Assembly: GCA_023974075.1 (NCBI GenBank)
Contig: CM043790.1
Span: forward strand, 18,243,883-18,307,882
DNA: 64,000 bases
Reading direction: 5' to 3'
DNA from: Chaenocephalus aceratus
Taxonomy: Eukaryota; Chordata; Actinopteri; Perciformes; Channichthyidae
This document shows, piece by piece, positions 48,516 to 59,372 of the stretch. Position 1 is the first letter of the stretch. The number at the start of each line of letters is the position of its first letter. Below the pieces are notes generated by a model, which worked only from the letters and a program-made list of their open reading frames with translations, was not told where the DNA came from and made no database searches. The position numbers were made by a program, and so were the translations under genes.

Positions 48516-51310
48516 TACTCTACATCAAGAAAAACATGTTCTGTCTTTTACTGATCACAGTGGGTGTCAGCGTATTCGTCTTGTATTTTATTTTTTAATA
48601 TTTCTGTGTTTTTTTCCTTTTATGAAATACAGAAAGGCTTTTAAATTGGAGTGGGCACAGACAGTCACAAGGACCCATACTATACTTCTGAACTTTAATA
48701 ATCATATCATCTTGAACAAATAAATACACACAAACACACACAAATTGGTGAAACAGACAAGATGATAACATAACATAACTCTGTCATTATGCTGCTATCA
48801 AATCCGTGTTTCAGTGCTGTACGATACCAGTCACCTCTGTGGAAACATTGGTATAACTGCCTTTTTTAATTTATATTTGAGTGTTGTATGTTTTGTAATA
48901 ATGGACCAAGAGTCTCTTTAAATAAAGATGATGATGACGATGATGATATCATTTTTTAGGTAAGCATTTTCTCATCTATCATACATTAATTTGGAAAGGA
49001 TTCAAGTGTATGTTGTTTACAGCATCGGCACTCTATCCTTGGTGCTAGTGCCGATAATGGTGTACATTTGAAACTCAATCAACAGCCTATTACAAACTAG
49101 CAGATGGTAACAATTAGAACAGCATCAGCAATCATGGGAAGAATTTGTGAAGCAGAGTAAGCACTTTATCACCATTATCATGCATCCATTTGTGGTCACT
49201 AAACTTGGTTACATTACAGTAAAATACTGGCAGCATTCAACTGTTTTTCTACAGTGCACCTACTGTAATCTAAAACAACAGTTCATTACAGTAAACCATA
49301 TGACATGTCTTTTAAGACAAAATTATTAAAGAAAAAAAAAATCACGTTATCAAGTTATTCTTTGAAATCAAATTAACATGCAGAGACGCGGACAGACGCA
49401 AATTCGCTCCGACGGCGAGCATGAAGCGGTGGACGCGGCGCGAATCACACGATTGAGGCGATTGAACAGTGCCGTGTCAAACGCGAGAGTTCAATTTATT
49501 CAACTCGAGCGTCAAATTCACGTGACGCGTTCTCGCGGAAGCCAATCAGCGGTGAGGATCTCAGCCTGCCGTTACTGAGGTTCAACCGTTCTTATTATAC
49601 ATCCATGGGTTCAACCAGAAAACATCAGCCGTTAGCTGTTAGCACAGAGAGATCACAGCTCCTCATATCTGTTCAGAAACTGTATAAAAGTTAAACAATT
49701 ACAAACCACAAACGGTCTGTGTCATAGCGAATACAGTCACTGGTTTATTTACGTCTGTAGGCCGTTGTTATGAGTGTGGAGTGAGCATATACAACGCTTA
49801 GCCTGGTCGACCCAATCTCCATTCAGAAAACAAGCATTTTAAAAGGTTTTTCGCCTGCCGTCTGTCTGCAGACTTGTCAAGCATTAATTCATGGTTTTTA
49901 CTAACCGGTATCAGTATGTTGTTACGTCGGCATCATTTAGAAATGTGTATTACAATTTACCTCAAAGTCACACACATTTACAGTATTCAACCGAATTTAC
50001 CAAAAATGGTAGATTACGGTCAGAAATTATCCATATTTTTACAGTAATTGTTACAGTGCAGTCTTCAACTACTGTAGGGCTGTTCAGAATAGTTTGAAGC
50101 CTTATTCATGACGTTAGCATTATAATTAAAAGTCCACCTTTTAATGCTTTTTTAACTTTGTGTTTAAAGCAGGTATTTCTGCAGAGTGTCAGATAAAATC
50201 AAGATACACTAATATTATAAGTATTATAATATTTGCATAATTAAATTATAGTGGTATATATATGAGACTTCAAAGGTCTTTTATTTTGAAACTACATCAG
50301 ATTGTCCTGATTTTCTCTGAGTGACTAGATGGGGTGTCCTGCTATCACCCTGGAGTGAAATGAGTCTTTGATACCGGAGAGTCTTTGTTTTATTCGTATC
50401 TAAAAACAGAGGGATGATAGCTCATATGAGACTTCAAAGGACTTTTATTTTGAAACTCTACATCAGAATGTCCTGATTTGTTCTGAGTGACTAGATGGGG
50501 TGTCCTGCAATCACCCTGAAGTGATATTAGTCGTTGATACTGGACAGTTTTTGTTTTATTCTCATCTAAAAACAGAGGGATGATGGCTCATATATGAGAC
50601 TTCAAAGGACTTTTATTTTGAAACTCTACATCAGAATGTCCTGATTTGTTCCGAGTGACTAGATGGGGTGTCCTGCTATCACCCTGGAGTGAGATGAGTC
50701 TTTGATACTGGAGAGTCTTTGTTTTATTCTTATCTAAAAACAGAGGGATGATAGCTCATATATGAGACTTCAAAGGACTTTTATTTTGAAACTCTACATC
50801 AGAATGTCCTGATTTGTTCTGAGTGACTAGATGGGGTGTCCTGCTATCACCCTGAAGTGATATCAGTCTTTGATACTGGACGGTTTTTGTTTTATTATTA
50901 TCTAAACACAGAGGGATGATAGCTCATACTGTATATATGAGACTTCAAAGGTATTTTATTTTGAAACTCTACATCAGATTGTCCTGATTTTCTCTGAGTG
51001 GCTAGATGCTATCACCCTGAAGTGATATTAATATTTGATACTGGACAGTTTTTGTTTTATTATTATCTAAACACAGAGGGATGATAGTTCATACTGTATA
51101 TATGAGACTTCAAAGGTATTTTATTTTGAAACTCTACATCAGAATGTCCTGATTTTCTCTGAATGACTAGATGGGGTGTCCTGCTATCACCCTGAAGTGA
51201 TATTAGTATTTGATACTGGACAGTTTTGTTTTATTCTCATCTAAAAACAGAGGGATGATTGCTCATATGTGACTTCAAAGGTCTTTTATTTTGAAACACT
51301 ACATCAGAAT

Positions 51311-52708
51311 CCAATCCAACTTTATTTATATAGCACTTTAAAAACCTTCAGACCAAAGTGCTGTACAGAGAGATAAGCTCACACAACATAATATAAATAC
51401 AAGATACAAACACAAAACAAACCAGAATAAACGTAATAATTAAAAAATAAATAACAGGCATATAATAAAAACAATAGACCACTGAAAGCAAATAAAAGCA
51501 ACACTCTACTTGTTTCTGAATGCCAAGGAGAAGAGGTGGGTTTTCAGATGGGATTTAAAAACAGTCAGTGTGGGAGCCTGTCTGATGAGCAAGGGCAGGT
51601 CGTTCCACAGTTTAGGGGCGGCAGCAGAGAAAGCACGGTCCCCTCTGCGCTTAGACTTTGTTTTTGGCACCCTCAGGAGCAACTGATCAGCTGACCTGAG
51701 AGTGCGAGTGGGCGTGTAGCTGTGTAACAGCTCAGAGAGGTACGGCGGGGCCAGGCCATTCAGGGCTTTAAAAGTAAATAAAAGAGTTTTAAAATGAATC
51801 CTCAAATGAACGGGCAGCCAGTGGAGTGAAGATAAAATGGGGGAAATGTGCTCGTGTTTGCGTGTGCCTGTTAGTAGCCGTGCTGCTGCATTTTGCACCA
51901 TCTGGAGGCGAGCAAGGGAGGATGCACTTATCCCCATATATAGTGCATTACAATAATCCAAGCGGGAGGTGACGAAGGCATGGATTACAGTTTCAAAGAG
52001 GTCACTATTTAAAAAAGGCTTTATTTTGGCTAGCTGCCTGAGGTGGAAGAAGCTGTTTTTAACAACTGCCTTGATCTGGCTGTCAAGCTTGAGTTCAGGG
52101 TCCATCTTTATCCCAAGATTTGTGATGGTAGGCCTGGTGGAGTGGCCCAGGGATCCTAGGTCTATAGGAGTGGTCCGAGGGGCACCAAAAACCATCACTT
52201 CGGTTTTGTCATCATTTAATTTTAAAAAGTTGCATGACATCCAGGACTTAATGTCTTCAAGGCAGTTTAACAGCGGTTTAATTGAATATGAGTCATTCTT
52301 TTTAAGTGGCACATATATTTGGCAATCGTCTGCATAACAATGGAAAGCGATACCGTGCTTCCTAAGAATGGACCCAAGAGGGAGCAAATACAGGGAGAAC
52401 AACAGGGGGCCTAACACTGAGCCTTGTGGAACTCCACAAAGGAGAGGAGCAGACGAGGACTCAGAGTCCCCAAGGCTGACGCAGAAAGTCCTACCAGTCA
52501 GATATGACCTAAACCATTCGAGGGCTTTGCCCCTAATGCCCACCCACTGCTCCAAACGAGCTATCAGGATCTCATGGTCCACTGTATCAAAAGCGGCCGT
52601 TAGATCAAGGAGTAAAAGGATAATGCATTCACCTGAGTCTGTTGCTAAAAGGATATCATTAAAAACTCTTAAAAGAGCTGATTCCGTGCTGTGCAAGGTT
52701 TTAAAACC
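51311..52708 (-). mobile_element. L2 LINE, 5'-truncated, inserted in the satellite
   Basis: The element reads on the - strand, with its 3' tail (GCTATATAAATAAAGTTGG) at 51311-51345. It breaks a satellite unit between ...CATCAGAAT and AGAATGTCC, leaving a probable AGAAT duplication. It therefore inserted after the array formed. Confidence 0.88.
51506..52696 (-). CDS. L2 reverse transcriptase fragment, open for 396 codons
   Basis: The frame starts inside the palm ([13 protein letters not shown]) and runs open to the natural-looking stop after LFSLAFRNK. Motifs present: [34 protein letters not shown] and the catalytic FHCYADD, then the thumb and the C-terminal [17 protein letters not shown] block. 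The endonuclease and fingers are missing through 5' truncation, so it is a dead fragment despite the clean frame. The clean frame suggests a recent insertion. Confidence 0.85.
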   Translation of the reverse strand: MHSTESALLRVFNDILLATDSGECIILLLLDLTAAFDTVDHEILIARLEQWVGIRGKALEWFRSYLTGRTFCVSLGDSESSSAPLLCGVPQGSVLGPLLFSLYLLPLGSILRKHGIAFHCYADDCQIYVPLKKNDSYSIKPLLNCLEDIKSWMSCNFLKLNDDKTEVMVFGAPRTTPIDLGSLGHSTRPTITNLGIKMDPELKLDSQIKAVVKNSFFHLRQLAKIKPFLNSDLFETVIHAFVTSRLDYCNALYMGISASSLARLQMVQNAAARLLTGTRKHEHISPILSSLHWLPVHLRIHFKTLLFTFKALNGLAPPYLSELLHSYTPTRTLRSADQLLLRVPKTKSKRRGDRAFSAAAPKLWNDLPLLIRQAPTLTVFKSHLKTHLFSLAFRNK

Positions 52709-53422
52709 AGAATGTCCTGATTTTTTTCCCCGAGTGGCTAGATAGGGTGTCCTGCTATCACCCTGGAGTGAAATGAGTCTTTGATACTGGACAGCTTTTG
52801 TTTTAATCTCATCTAAAAAAAGAGGGATGATAGCTCATATATGAGACTTCAAAGGACCTTTATTTTGAAACTGTACATCAGAATGTCCTGATTTTTTCCC
52901 GAGTGACTAGATGGGGTGTCCTGCTATCACCCTGGAGTAAAATGAGTCTTTGATACTGGAGAGTCTTTGTTTTATTCTTATCTAAAAACAGAGGGATGAT
53001 AACTCATATATGAGACTTCAAAGGACTTTTATTTTGAAACTCGACTTCAGAATGTCCTGATCTTTTCTGAGTGACTAGATGGGGTGTCCTGCTATCACCC
53101 TGGAGTGAAATAAGTATTTTATACTGGAGAGTTTTTGTTTGATTCTTATCTAAAAACAGAGGTATGATAGCTCATACAATAGAGATTTCAAAGTTATTTT
53201 ATTTTGAAACTCTACATCAGAATGTCCTGATCTTTTCTGAGTGACTAGATGGGGTGTCCTGCTATCAACCTGGAGTGAAATAACGTGACGTCTGCCAACA
53301 CTGTAGAGCTCTCCTCAGACCTTGACTCAATCGGACCGCCAGTCACTAAAAGCACAGGGGGAACATCAGTCCAGTCTCTGCTACCTGCCAAACCGTTGCC
53401 CAGGGTGAACTGTAACCGTTAA

Positions 53423-53864
53423 GGGTGGTGCAGTGGTCTGTGCATCTGATCATCAGATCAAGGGGGGTGCTGGGGAACTCCAGTTCGAAACCCGCTCCTG
53501 CCGCCACTGCGTCAGGCCGTTGTGTCCTTGGGCAAGACACTTCACCCGGATTTACTCCTGTGGGTATTGTCCACAGTACATGTATGATACTAATGTGTAC
53601 TTGTAAAAGCACCTCGATGACTTCGAGGCGTGAAGATGGACGGTGTGGCGCAGTGCGCTGTGCAATGATCATCAGATCAAGGAGTGAAACCCACCGCTGC
53701 TGCGTCTGTAAAGCCGTTGTGTCCTTGGGCAAGACACTTCACCTGAACTTGCTCCTGTGGGTATTGTCCACAGTCCATGACCATTGCATGTATGATATGT
53801 GTATTTGTAAAGCTCTTTGAGCATCTGGAAAAGCGCTATAATAAATGTAAGGAATTATTATTAT
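53423..53864 (+). mobile_element. Two tandem tRNA-derived SINEs
   Basis: Copy one starts near 53423 (GGTGGTGCAGTGGTC) with a B-box-like CCAGTTCGAAACCCG near 53482. Copy two starts near 53641 (GGTGTGGCGCAGTG). Both contain GTGTCCTTGGGCAAGACACT followed by TGTGGGTATTGTCCACAGT. Copy two ends with AAAGCGCTATAATAAATG, an L2-type tail. Copy two lacks a clear B box. Confidence 0.75.
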
Positions 53865-53867
53865 CCC

Positions 53868-54194
53868 CTCGATTGGCAAAGCTGGACGTACACCAACAGC
53901 CTTAACAAGACCACAGTCAATATACATCCTATGAACAGGAATAGGAAGAACTTTTAATCCCATTCCCCAACTCAGAAGGGTGTCACCAGTGTCACTTTCA
54001 TAAGACAGAGGCAAAACAGAGTCAACAATATAGGAGTCAAAAGCCCCTGTGTCTCGCAAGATTTTGATTGGAACTCTGACATTACTACCTACCAATGACA
54101 CCAAGCCGTCTCGTATAAATGGAGCATAAGATGCCAAAACCTCAGATCCACATAAGTGGGATGTAAGCACATCGGCAAAACAGCAGCTTTTCAC
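53868..54194 (-). pseudogene. Aspartic protease fragment of an LTR-type retroelement
   Basis: The - strand frame from 54194 has the retropepsin-type active site: VPIKILRDTGAFDSYIV with Asp48-Thr49-Gly50, followed by a VGVRPALPIEG block typical of fish LTR-element polyproteins. The frame ends at about 53868, where SINE sequence begins. Gag upstream and reverse transcriptase downstream are absent, so it is a fragment. Confidence 0.6.
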
Positions 54195-54480
54195 AGGTGT
54201 ATTTGTTATTGACCGAGTAAGCGCTTTTATTTTGAAGGCAGTGTTTCCAGGACTCTACCGTAATGCATAGGATATTCACGCACCGCAATATAATAATAAT
54301 AATTTCAATTTATATAGCGTGTAACACAACAAAAAGTAATAATAATCATACAGATACACAGGCTGAATAAAACAAAACAGGAACCAGTGGGGGCTGGCTT
54401 GACTAGGTTTTCCCGAGTGGAGGCTGGCTTGACCGCAGTTCATTTTCGCTGGTAATATTCTCCTCTGTAACTCTCTCACA
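54195..54480 (-). mobile_element. LTR-like segment adjoining the protease fragment
   Basis: On the - strand the sequence runs ACTGCGGTCAAGCCAGCC, then ATCCTATGCATTACGGTA, AATAAAAGCGCTTACTCGG and TCAATAACA, directly before the protease frame. It is the inverted relative of 45857-46152. An inserted stretch at about 54287-54390 with ATTATTATTATA and TATATAAATTG looks like an L2-type tail. Confidence 0.5.
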
Positions 54481-55016
54481 GCATAATTCAGCTTTCTTCT
54501 TTCTTTAGCTTGCTTGCAACGTTCGCTAATCGTTCGCGGGTAGTGGTCGTCATTAGCAACGCCAGAAATACATTAAAAAAAATTTGTTTCTAAATCTAAA
54601 AACAACAATAGCCTATTAGAACTTATTTAAACCACAGTTTCAATTATCTCAATCTTATTTTCATTCGTTGTAGTATTTTGATAGTATGATTTATTTGTTA
54701 GTTAATGTTATTCAATCACGCCTCAAACTGATGGCACTTGTCCCTATAGCCTGTTTTAAATTGAAGTTGTCTGAGGTCCTTACCACCAACTGCTCTTGCA
54801 GTAATAAGTAGTGTACCTTACTGTCCCAAATGTGCACAATGTAGTGACTGGTTTTCGTCTTTTTGTTTACTTAGTTGTGTTTTCTGTATTTTATATGTCT
54901 GTGTTATGTGTAAGAACGTGTAACGTTGCTTGGCCAGGTCAGCATTGTAAATGAGATTTTGTCTCAATGTTTTCATCTAGTTAAATTAAATAAAAAAAAA
55001 TAAAAAAAATATTTGG
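54481..55016. other. No gene; possible LINE tail
   Basis: AATGAGATTTTGTCTCAATG near 54949 followed by AGTTAAATTAAATAAA resembles the tail of Rex1-like LINEs. Nothing else was recognised. Confidence 0.35.
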
Positions 55017-55102
55017 TATATGTCAGATTCCTCCTATTTACCACTAGCGGGAGCTGGCGTACCACCAGTGGTATGCGTACCACAGGTTGAGAACCACTGG
55101 TG
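55017..55102. mobile_element. Solo end of a hAT MITE
   Basis: CACAGGTTGAGAACCACTGG at about 55082-55101 and the preceding GTACCACCAGTGGTATGCG are a terminus common in vertebrate hAT elements. The other end was not found. Confidence 0.45.
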
Positions 55103-55109
55103 TAATAAT

Positions 55110-57988
55110 AATAATAATAATATATTTAATTTATATAGCGCTTCTCATCTGCCAAGACAAATCTCGAAGTGCTTCACAACAAGGGATACTGATACGCTTT
55201 GAGATAATAAAAGACAAATAATTGTAATAATAAGAAATCAAAAAATAAAATATAAAATAGAGTACAAAAATAAAAGTCGGAGATAGCGATAAAAATGGCA
55301 GTACTCCAGGTGTACCGTGCTCAAAGTTTATTCGAAGGCCTGCCGAAAGAAGAGGGTCTTAAGGCCGGTTTTGAAGACCTCGGTGGAAGGGGCAGATCTC
55401 AGCTGATCTGGGAGGGAGTTCCAGAGGCGCGGGGCGAATGAGCAGAAGGCTCGGTCTCCCATTGTTCAGAGACGTGTGCGGGGGATGTAGAGAAGAGGAG
55501 CGTGGCTGGAGCGGAGAGAGCGGGTAGATGTCTGGTTACGGATGAGGTCACAGAGATATTTTGGACTTTGTCCATTCAGGGCTCTGTACGTGAGGAGCAG
55601 AACCTTGAACTGGATCCTGTAGTGGACTGGGAGCCAGTGTAGTTTTGCAAGTATGGGGGTTATGTGTGCTGACCTTTTTGTACCGGTGAGAACTCTGGCT
55701 GTGCTGTTCTGGACTAATTGCAAGCGGTTGATGGATTTGGCTGGGAGACCGGAGAGGAGTGCATTGCAGTAATCTAGTCTCGAGAAGACGAGTGCATGAA
55801 CCAGTTTTTTGATGTCATCAGTTGAGAGTGAGGGCTTCAGTCGGGAAATGTTTTTCAGGTGAAAGAAGGAGGTCTTGGTGATATGTTTGATGTGGGCTTG
55901 GAAAGACAGAGTGGGGTCAAACCTCACACCGAGGTTGGTGACAACGGAGGAGAGAGGAATGAGCTGACCATCAAGGGAGGGGCTGATGTTGGCGGCCTTG
56001 GCAAGCTGGTCGGTGGTGCCTATCAGGATTGCCTCCGTCTTGCTGCTATTGAGCTGAAGGTAGTTGGTGGTCATCCAGGAGCGGATGTCTTCCAGGCAGG
56101 TGTTTAGTGTTTGGATAGTGGTGGTATTGGGTTGTGTTTTGATGTAGACCTGAGTGTCGTCGGCATAGCAGTGGAAGTTGATGTTATGTTGTCTGATGAT
56201 ATGACCCAGAGGTAATAGATAGATTAAAAACAGGATCGGCCCCAGCACTGAGCCCTGTGGGACCCCGCATGTCACTGCGGTGTCGTCAGACCTGGAACCC
56301 CCCAGAGACACGTGGTACTTCCGGTTGGTGAGGTAGCTTGAGAACCACTTCAGAGCCGTGTCCGTCACCCTGGTGTAGATCTCGAGGCGGTGGAGGAGGA
56401 TGGTATGGTCCACTGTGTCGAAAGCCGCACTCAAGTCAAGAAGGACCAGGATGCTGGGTGACCCAGAGTCGGCTGCCATCAGTAGGTCGTTGGCTACTTT
56501 TATTAGGGCTGTTTCTGTACTGTGTGCAGGGCGGAAACCTGATTGGAAGGTCTCATACATGTCATTGTCAGACAGATGAGACTGGAGCTGTGCGGCCACG
56601 ACCTTCTCAAGTACTTTGGCAAGGAACGGGAGGTTGGAGATAGGTCTATAGTTGGAGAGGAGTTCTCGGTCGATATTTGGTTTTTTTAAAAGTGGGGTGA
56701 CAACTGCTGTTTTGAAATGGACAGGCACCTCACCAGTCTGTAGTGACTTGTTGATGAGTGTTGTCAGGAAATTAACCAGGGTTGGCGAACAGGTTTTTAG
56801 CAGCGGGGTGGGTATGGGGTCGAGGGAGCAGCTGGTAGGCTTTGATTTGCCTATGATGGCTAGCAGTGCAGATGACGTCACCTCGTTGAAGCTGCAGAGG
56901 GTGATTCCGTTGATGAAGGGAGAGCAGGGGGGTGGGGTCCGAGCTACTGTTGAGGCTGTAATGGTTGCTCTGATATCTGCGATCTTGTTTTTAAAGAAAG
57001 CAGAGAAGTCATTGCAGAGTTCTGGAGAGGCAGCTGGGGGGCCTGTGTTGGTGGAGTTGAGAAGGCGGTTGATAGTGGAGAATAAGGTTCTCGGATTGCT
57101 TTTGCCGTTGTCTATTATTGACGAGTAGTATGCAGAGCGGGCGTTTTTTAGAGCAGTAGCATAGGCACTTTGGTGTTCTCTGAAGGCCAGTAGGTGGACG
57201 GCGAGAGCCTGCTTCCTCCATAGTCTCTCCAGCTGTCGACCGCAGGTTTTCATGCGGCGGAGGGCATCCGTGAACCAGGGAGAGGATCGTTGGAAAGTGG
57301 CTTTCCTCTTTTTTTCCGGAGCCAGGATGTTGAGCGTGGTGGTCATGGTGTCGTTGTAGAGCTCAATCATGTCGTCGGGGCAAAGCGAACGGAGGTCAGT
57401 TGAAAGGTTTGCTCTTATGGTTTTGAGAAAAAGTGGAGTGTCCAAATTATTGATGTTTCGGTACTTCATGACTCTCTCAGTGGGGGGTGGCTGGTTGGAG
57501 GATGGGATTGTCAGCGTTAGGGAGATAGCCTTATGGTCAGACACTCCAAGATCAGAGATGTATAGGTCTGATGCAGGTATGTTTCCGGTGATGATGAGGT
57601 CAAGTGTGTGACCATGATTGTGGGTGGACCCATGTACATGTTGTATCAGATTCAGTGAGTCGAGGTAGGACAGGAAGTCGGCAGCCATGGAGCATTTGGG
57701 GGAGTCCACGTGTATATTAAAATCGCCAAGTATCACAATGTTGGAGAGAGTGGGACATACTGAGGTGATGAAGTTAAAAAATTCTGGGATGAAGGTTGAG
57801 TTGGATTTTGGAGGACGGTAGACTAGTACAACTAGTATAACTGTCAGGGATTTGGGTGGAAAACATTTAAAAGCAAGGCACTCAAAGGACTGAGTATGGG
57901 GAATAGTCAGTGGTTGGAGAATAATAGTTTTTTTGTGCAGAACAGCAATGCCGCCACCGTTACCATGGGCACGGGCTTTGATGTAGAT
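55110..57988 (-). mobile_element. L2 LINE, nearly full ORF2, truncated by a hAT insertion
   Basis: It is read on the - strand; the 3' tail with (TAA)n and TATATAGCGCTTCTCATC lies at about 55103-55150. Coding sequence is continuous up to the hAT junction at 57988. Sequence beyond the hAT (59382 to about 59450) continues the frame for some 25 codons, but I could not extend it confidently. Confidence 0.88.
55328..57985 (-). pseudogene. L2 ORF2 (endonuclease + reverse transcriptase), one premature stop
   Basis: The endonuclease has LGDFNIHVDSP, THNHGHTLDLIIT and SDHKAISLTL. The reverse transcriptase has [58 protein letters not shown] and the catalytic FHCYADD (about residue 524 counted from 57736). 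The frame stops at 55466-55468 after RTRL, where a CGA codon has become TGA by CpG decay. The frame then continues with TMGDRAFCSFAPRLWNSL to a natural TAA at 55328-55330. This single point change and the hAT insertion upstream are the only defects seen. Confidence 0.9.
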
Positions 57989-59372
57989 GCAGGGGTGCCC
58001 AACCTTTTTTTAACCGAGAGCTACTTTTAAAGTTGCCAGTCTGCCGAGATCTACCAGTCCAAATAGAGAGGCGTAGCCATTACTGATAGCCTACTACCAG
58101 GTAAATACACACTTCTACTTGAATAAAACTGACCTTTGTACGATTAATACTTCATAAAATACTGCAGATCCTTTATCTTACCTCTTTCTAATCTACATAC
58201 AAGTATTTAACAGAAGTTGCAAAACAGTGTTGTTGATACAGAGTTGGAGTGTATTCACACGTCACTACAGTGGGTAATGTTTTCAAGAAACATTGAACAG
58301 TGCTGCCACATGTGACACAGGGAAAAAAGAAAAGACTCTGAACCCTTTCTTTGCCATTATATAAAAACAGTGTTGCTACAAAAGTATAAATTAGGCTTAC
58401 TAATAAGACAACTCAGATCTGAAGCTGCTCAGGAATCTGCTGCCAAAGTGCAATAAGAGACAAAATTAATAGAATCAAACCTTTTTTGGTTGCATTTTAG
58501 TAGAGTATAAAAAGAAATGCCTTTAAAATAGGATGCAAGCAACACTAGTTTCTTAACCTGAATTGATAATAGACTATAATCAATTTAAGTTTGCATTCTT
58601 ATACCATTTTGTACAATAATTATAATGAATACGTTCAAACAAACTAAAACTTACAGCTGATTAATAACGGTATCTAACTTGAGTTGTTATCATATCAAAA
58701 ACCTGTTGAAATGCAACTGTTATTTTTATTACACATCGGCAGCCTCCAGGAAAGCTTCTTTCACAACTTCGCCGTCTTTGAAAGACTTCATGTGTTTCGC
58801 AAGAACGTGACTGACACGATAAGATGCTCTGGTAGCAGCCTTGCTCTTGTTGTTGGGCCTGGTGGAAATGGACTGCTGTGCATTTAGCCGTCCTTTCAGG
58901 CCCCTCCCCTTTTGGAGCGTAGGGCAGAATCAGGAGGGAATTCCGTCTCGTAGCGTTTGTGCACTGTTTTGAAATGCCGCTCCTAAATTACCCTTCTTCG
59001 ATAAAGCCACGCTTGCATTGCAGATGAGACAGATGGACTTTGAATTGGAATAGATACAAAAATAATCATCCTCCCACTCGGAGTGAAAATTATATATGTG
59101 TTGCTTCTTGTGTGTGTGCGGACTGTCACTCCTGGTGTTGACACGGACTAGTGCACTGCCCACCAGCCACGCCCCGACACATGGGGTCACGCCGGCCAAT
59201 CACAAAGCTTTGATGCGTTCAAGTGCATTATTCTGGCACAGGAAGATTATGTTCTAGGACATTAACGATAAAACAGAATATTGTTGTTCTATTTTTAGAC
59301 ACATCTCGCTATCGACTGGGAATCTCCCCGCGATCGACCGGTCGATCGCGATCGACTGGTTGGGCACCCGTG
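57989..59372 (-). mobile_element. hAT-Charlie-like element inserted in the L2, target duplication visible
   Basis: CAGGGGTGCCCAACC at 57990 and GGTTGGGCACCCGTG ending at 59372 are inverted ends. ATGTAGAT flanks both (57981-57988 and 59373-59380), inside a longer shared TGATGTAGATG. The interior near both ends mentions GATCTACC/GATCGACC runs typical of Charlie-type elements. At 1.38 kb it is internally deleted. Confidence 0.85.
58930..59199 (-). pseudogene. N-terminal remnant of a hAT-Charlie transposase
   Basis: The frame reads KKQHIYNFHSEWEDDYFCIY then SICLICNASVALSKKGN, the BED-like N-terminal finger of Charlie/GTF2IRD2-type transposases, then loses the family pattern. No catalytic core remains in the element. 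Confidence 0.75.

Larger units (their letters stand above)
50262..53285 (+). repeat. Tandem satellite array, about ten 164-175-bp units
   Basis: Units restart at GAGACTTCAAAGG near 50264, 50428, 50596, 50764, 50939, 51104, 51268, 52843, 53012 and 53182. Each contains TATTTTGAAACT, GACTAGATGGGGTGTCCTG, CTATCACCCTG and AACAGAGGGATGAT. Unit length varies through small indels. The unit at 51268 is split by an L2 LINE (51311-52708). The array has no coding potential. Confidence 0.93.

Noticed and set aside
49378..49578. GC-rich + strand ORF of 66 codons
   Set aside because: Arg-rich translation, no known motif and no splice context; composition looks like a repeat insertion, but no ends were found.
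45857..54480. Reading the inverted LTR-like segments as terminal inverted repeats of one 8.6-kb DNA transposon
   Set aside because: The segments have AATAAA plus CA ends like LTRs and diverge beyond about 200 bp, so two LTR copies in opposite orientation are simpler. The symmetry is kept as a finding.
55859..57128. Several + strand ORFs up to 158 codons
   Set aside because: They are antisense to the L2 ORF2 and have no motifs of their own.
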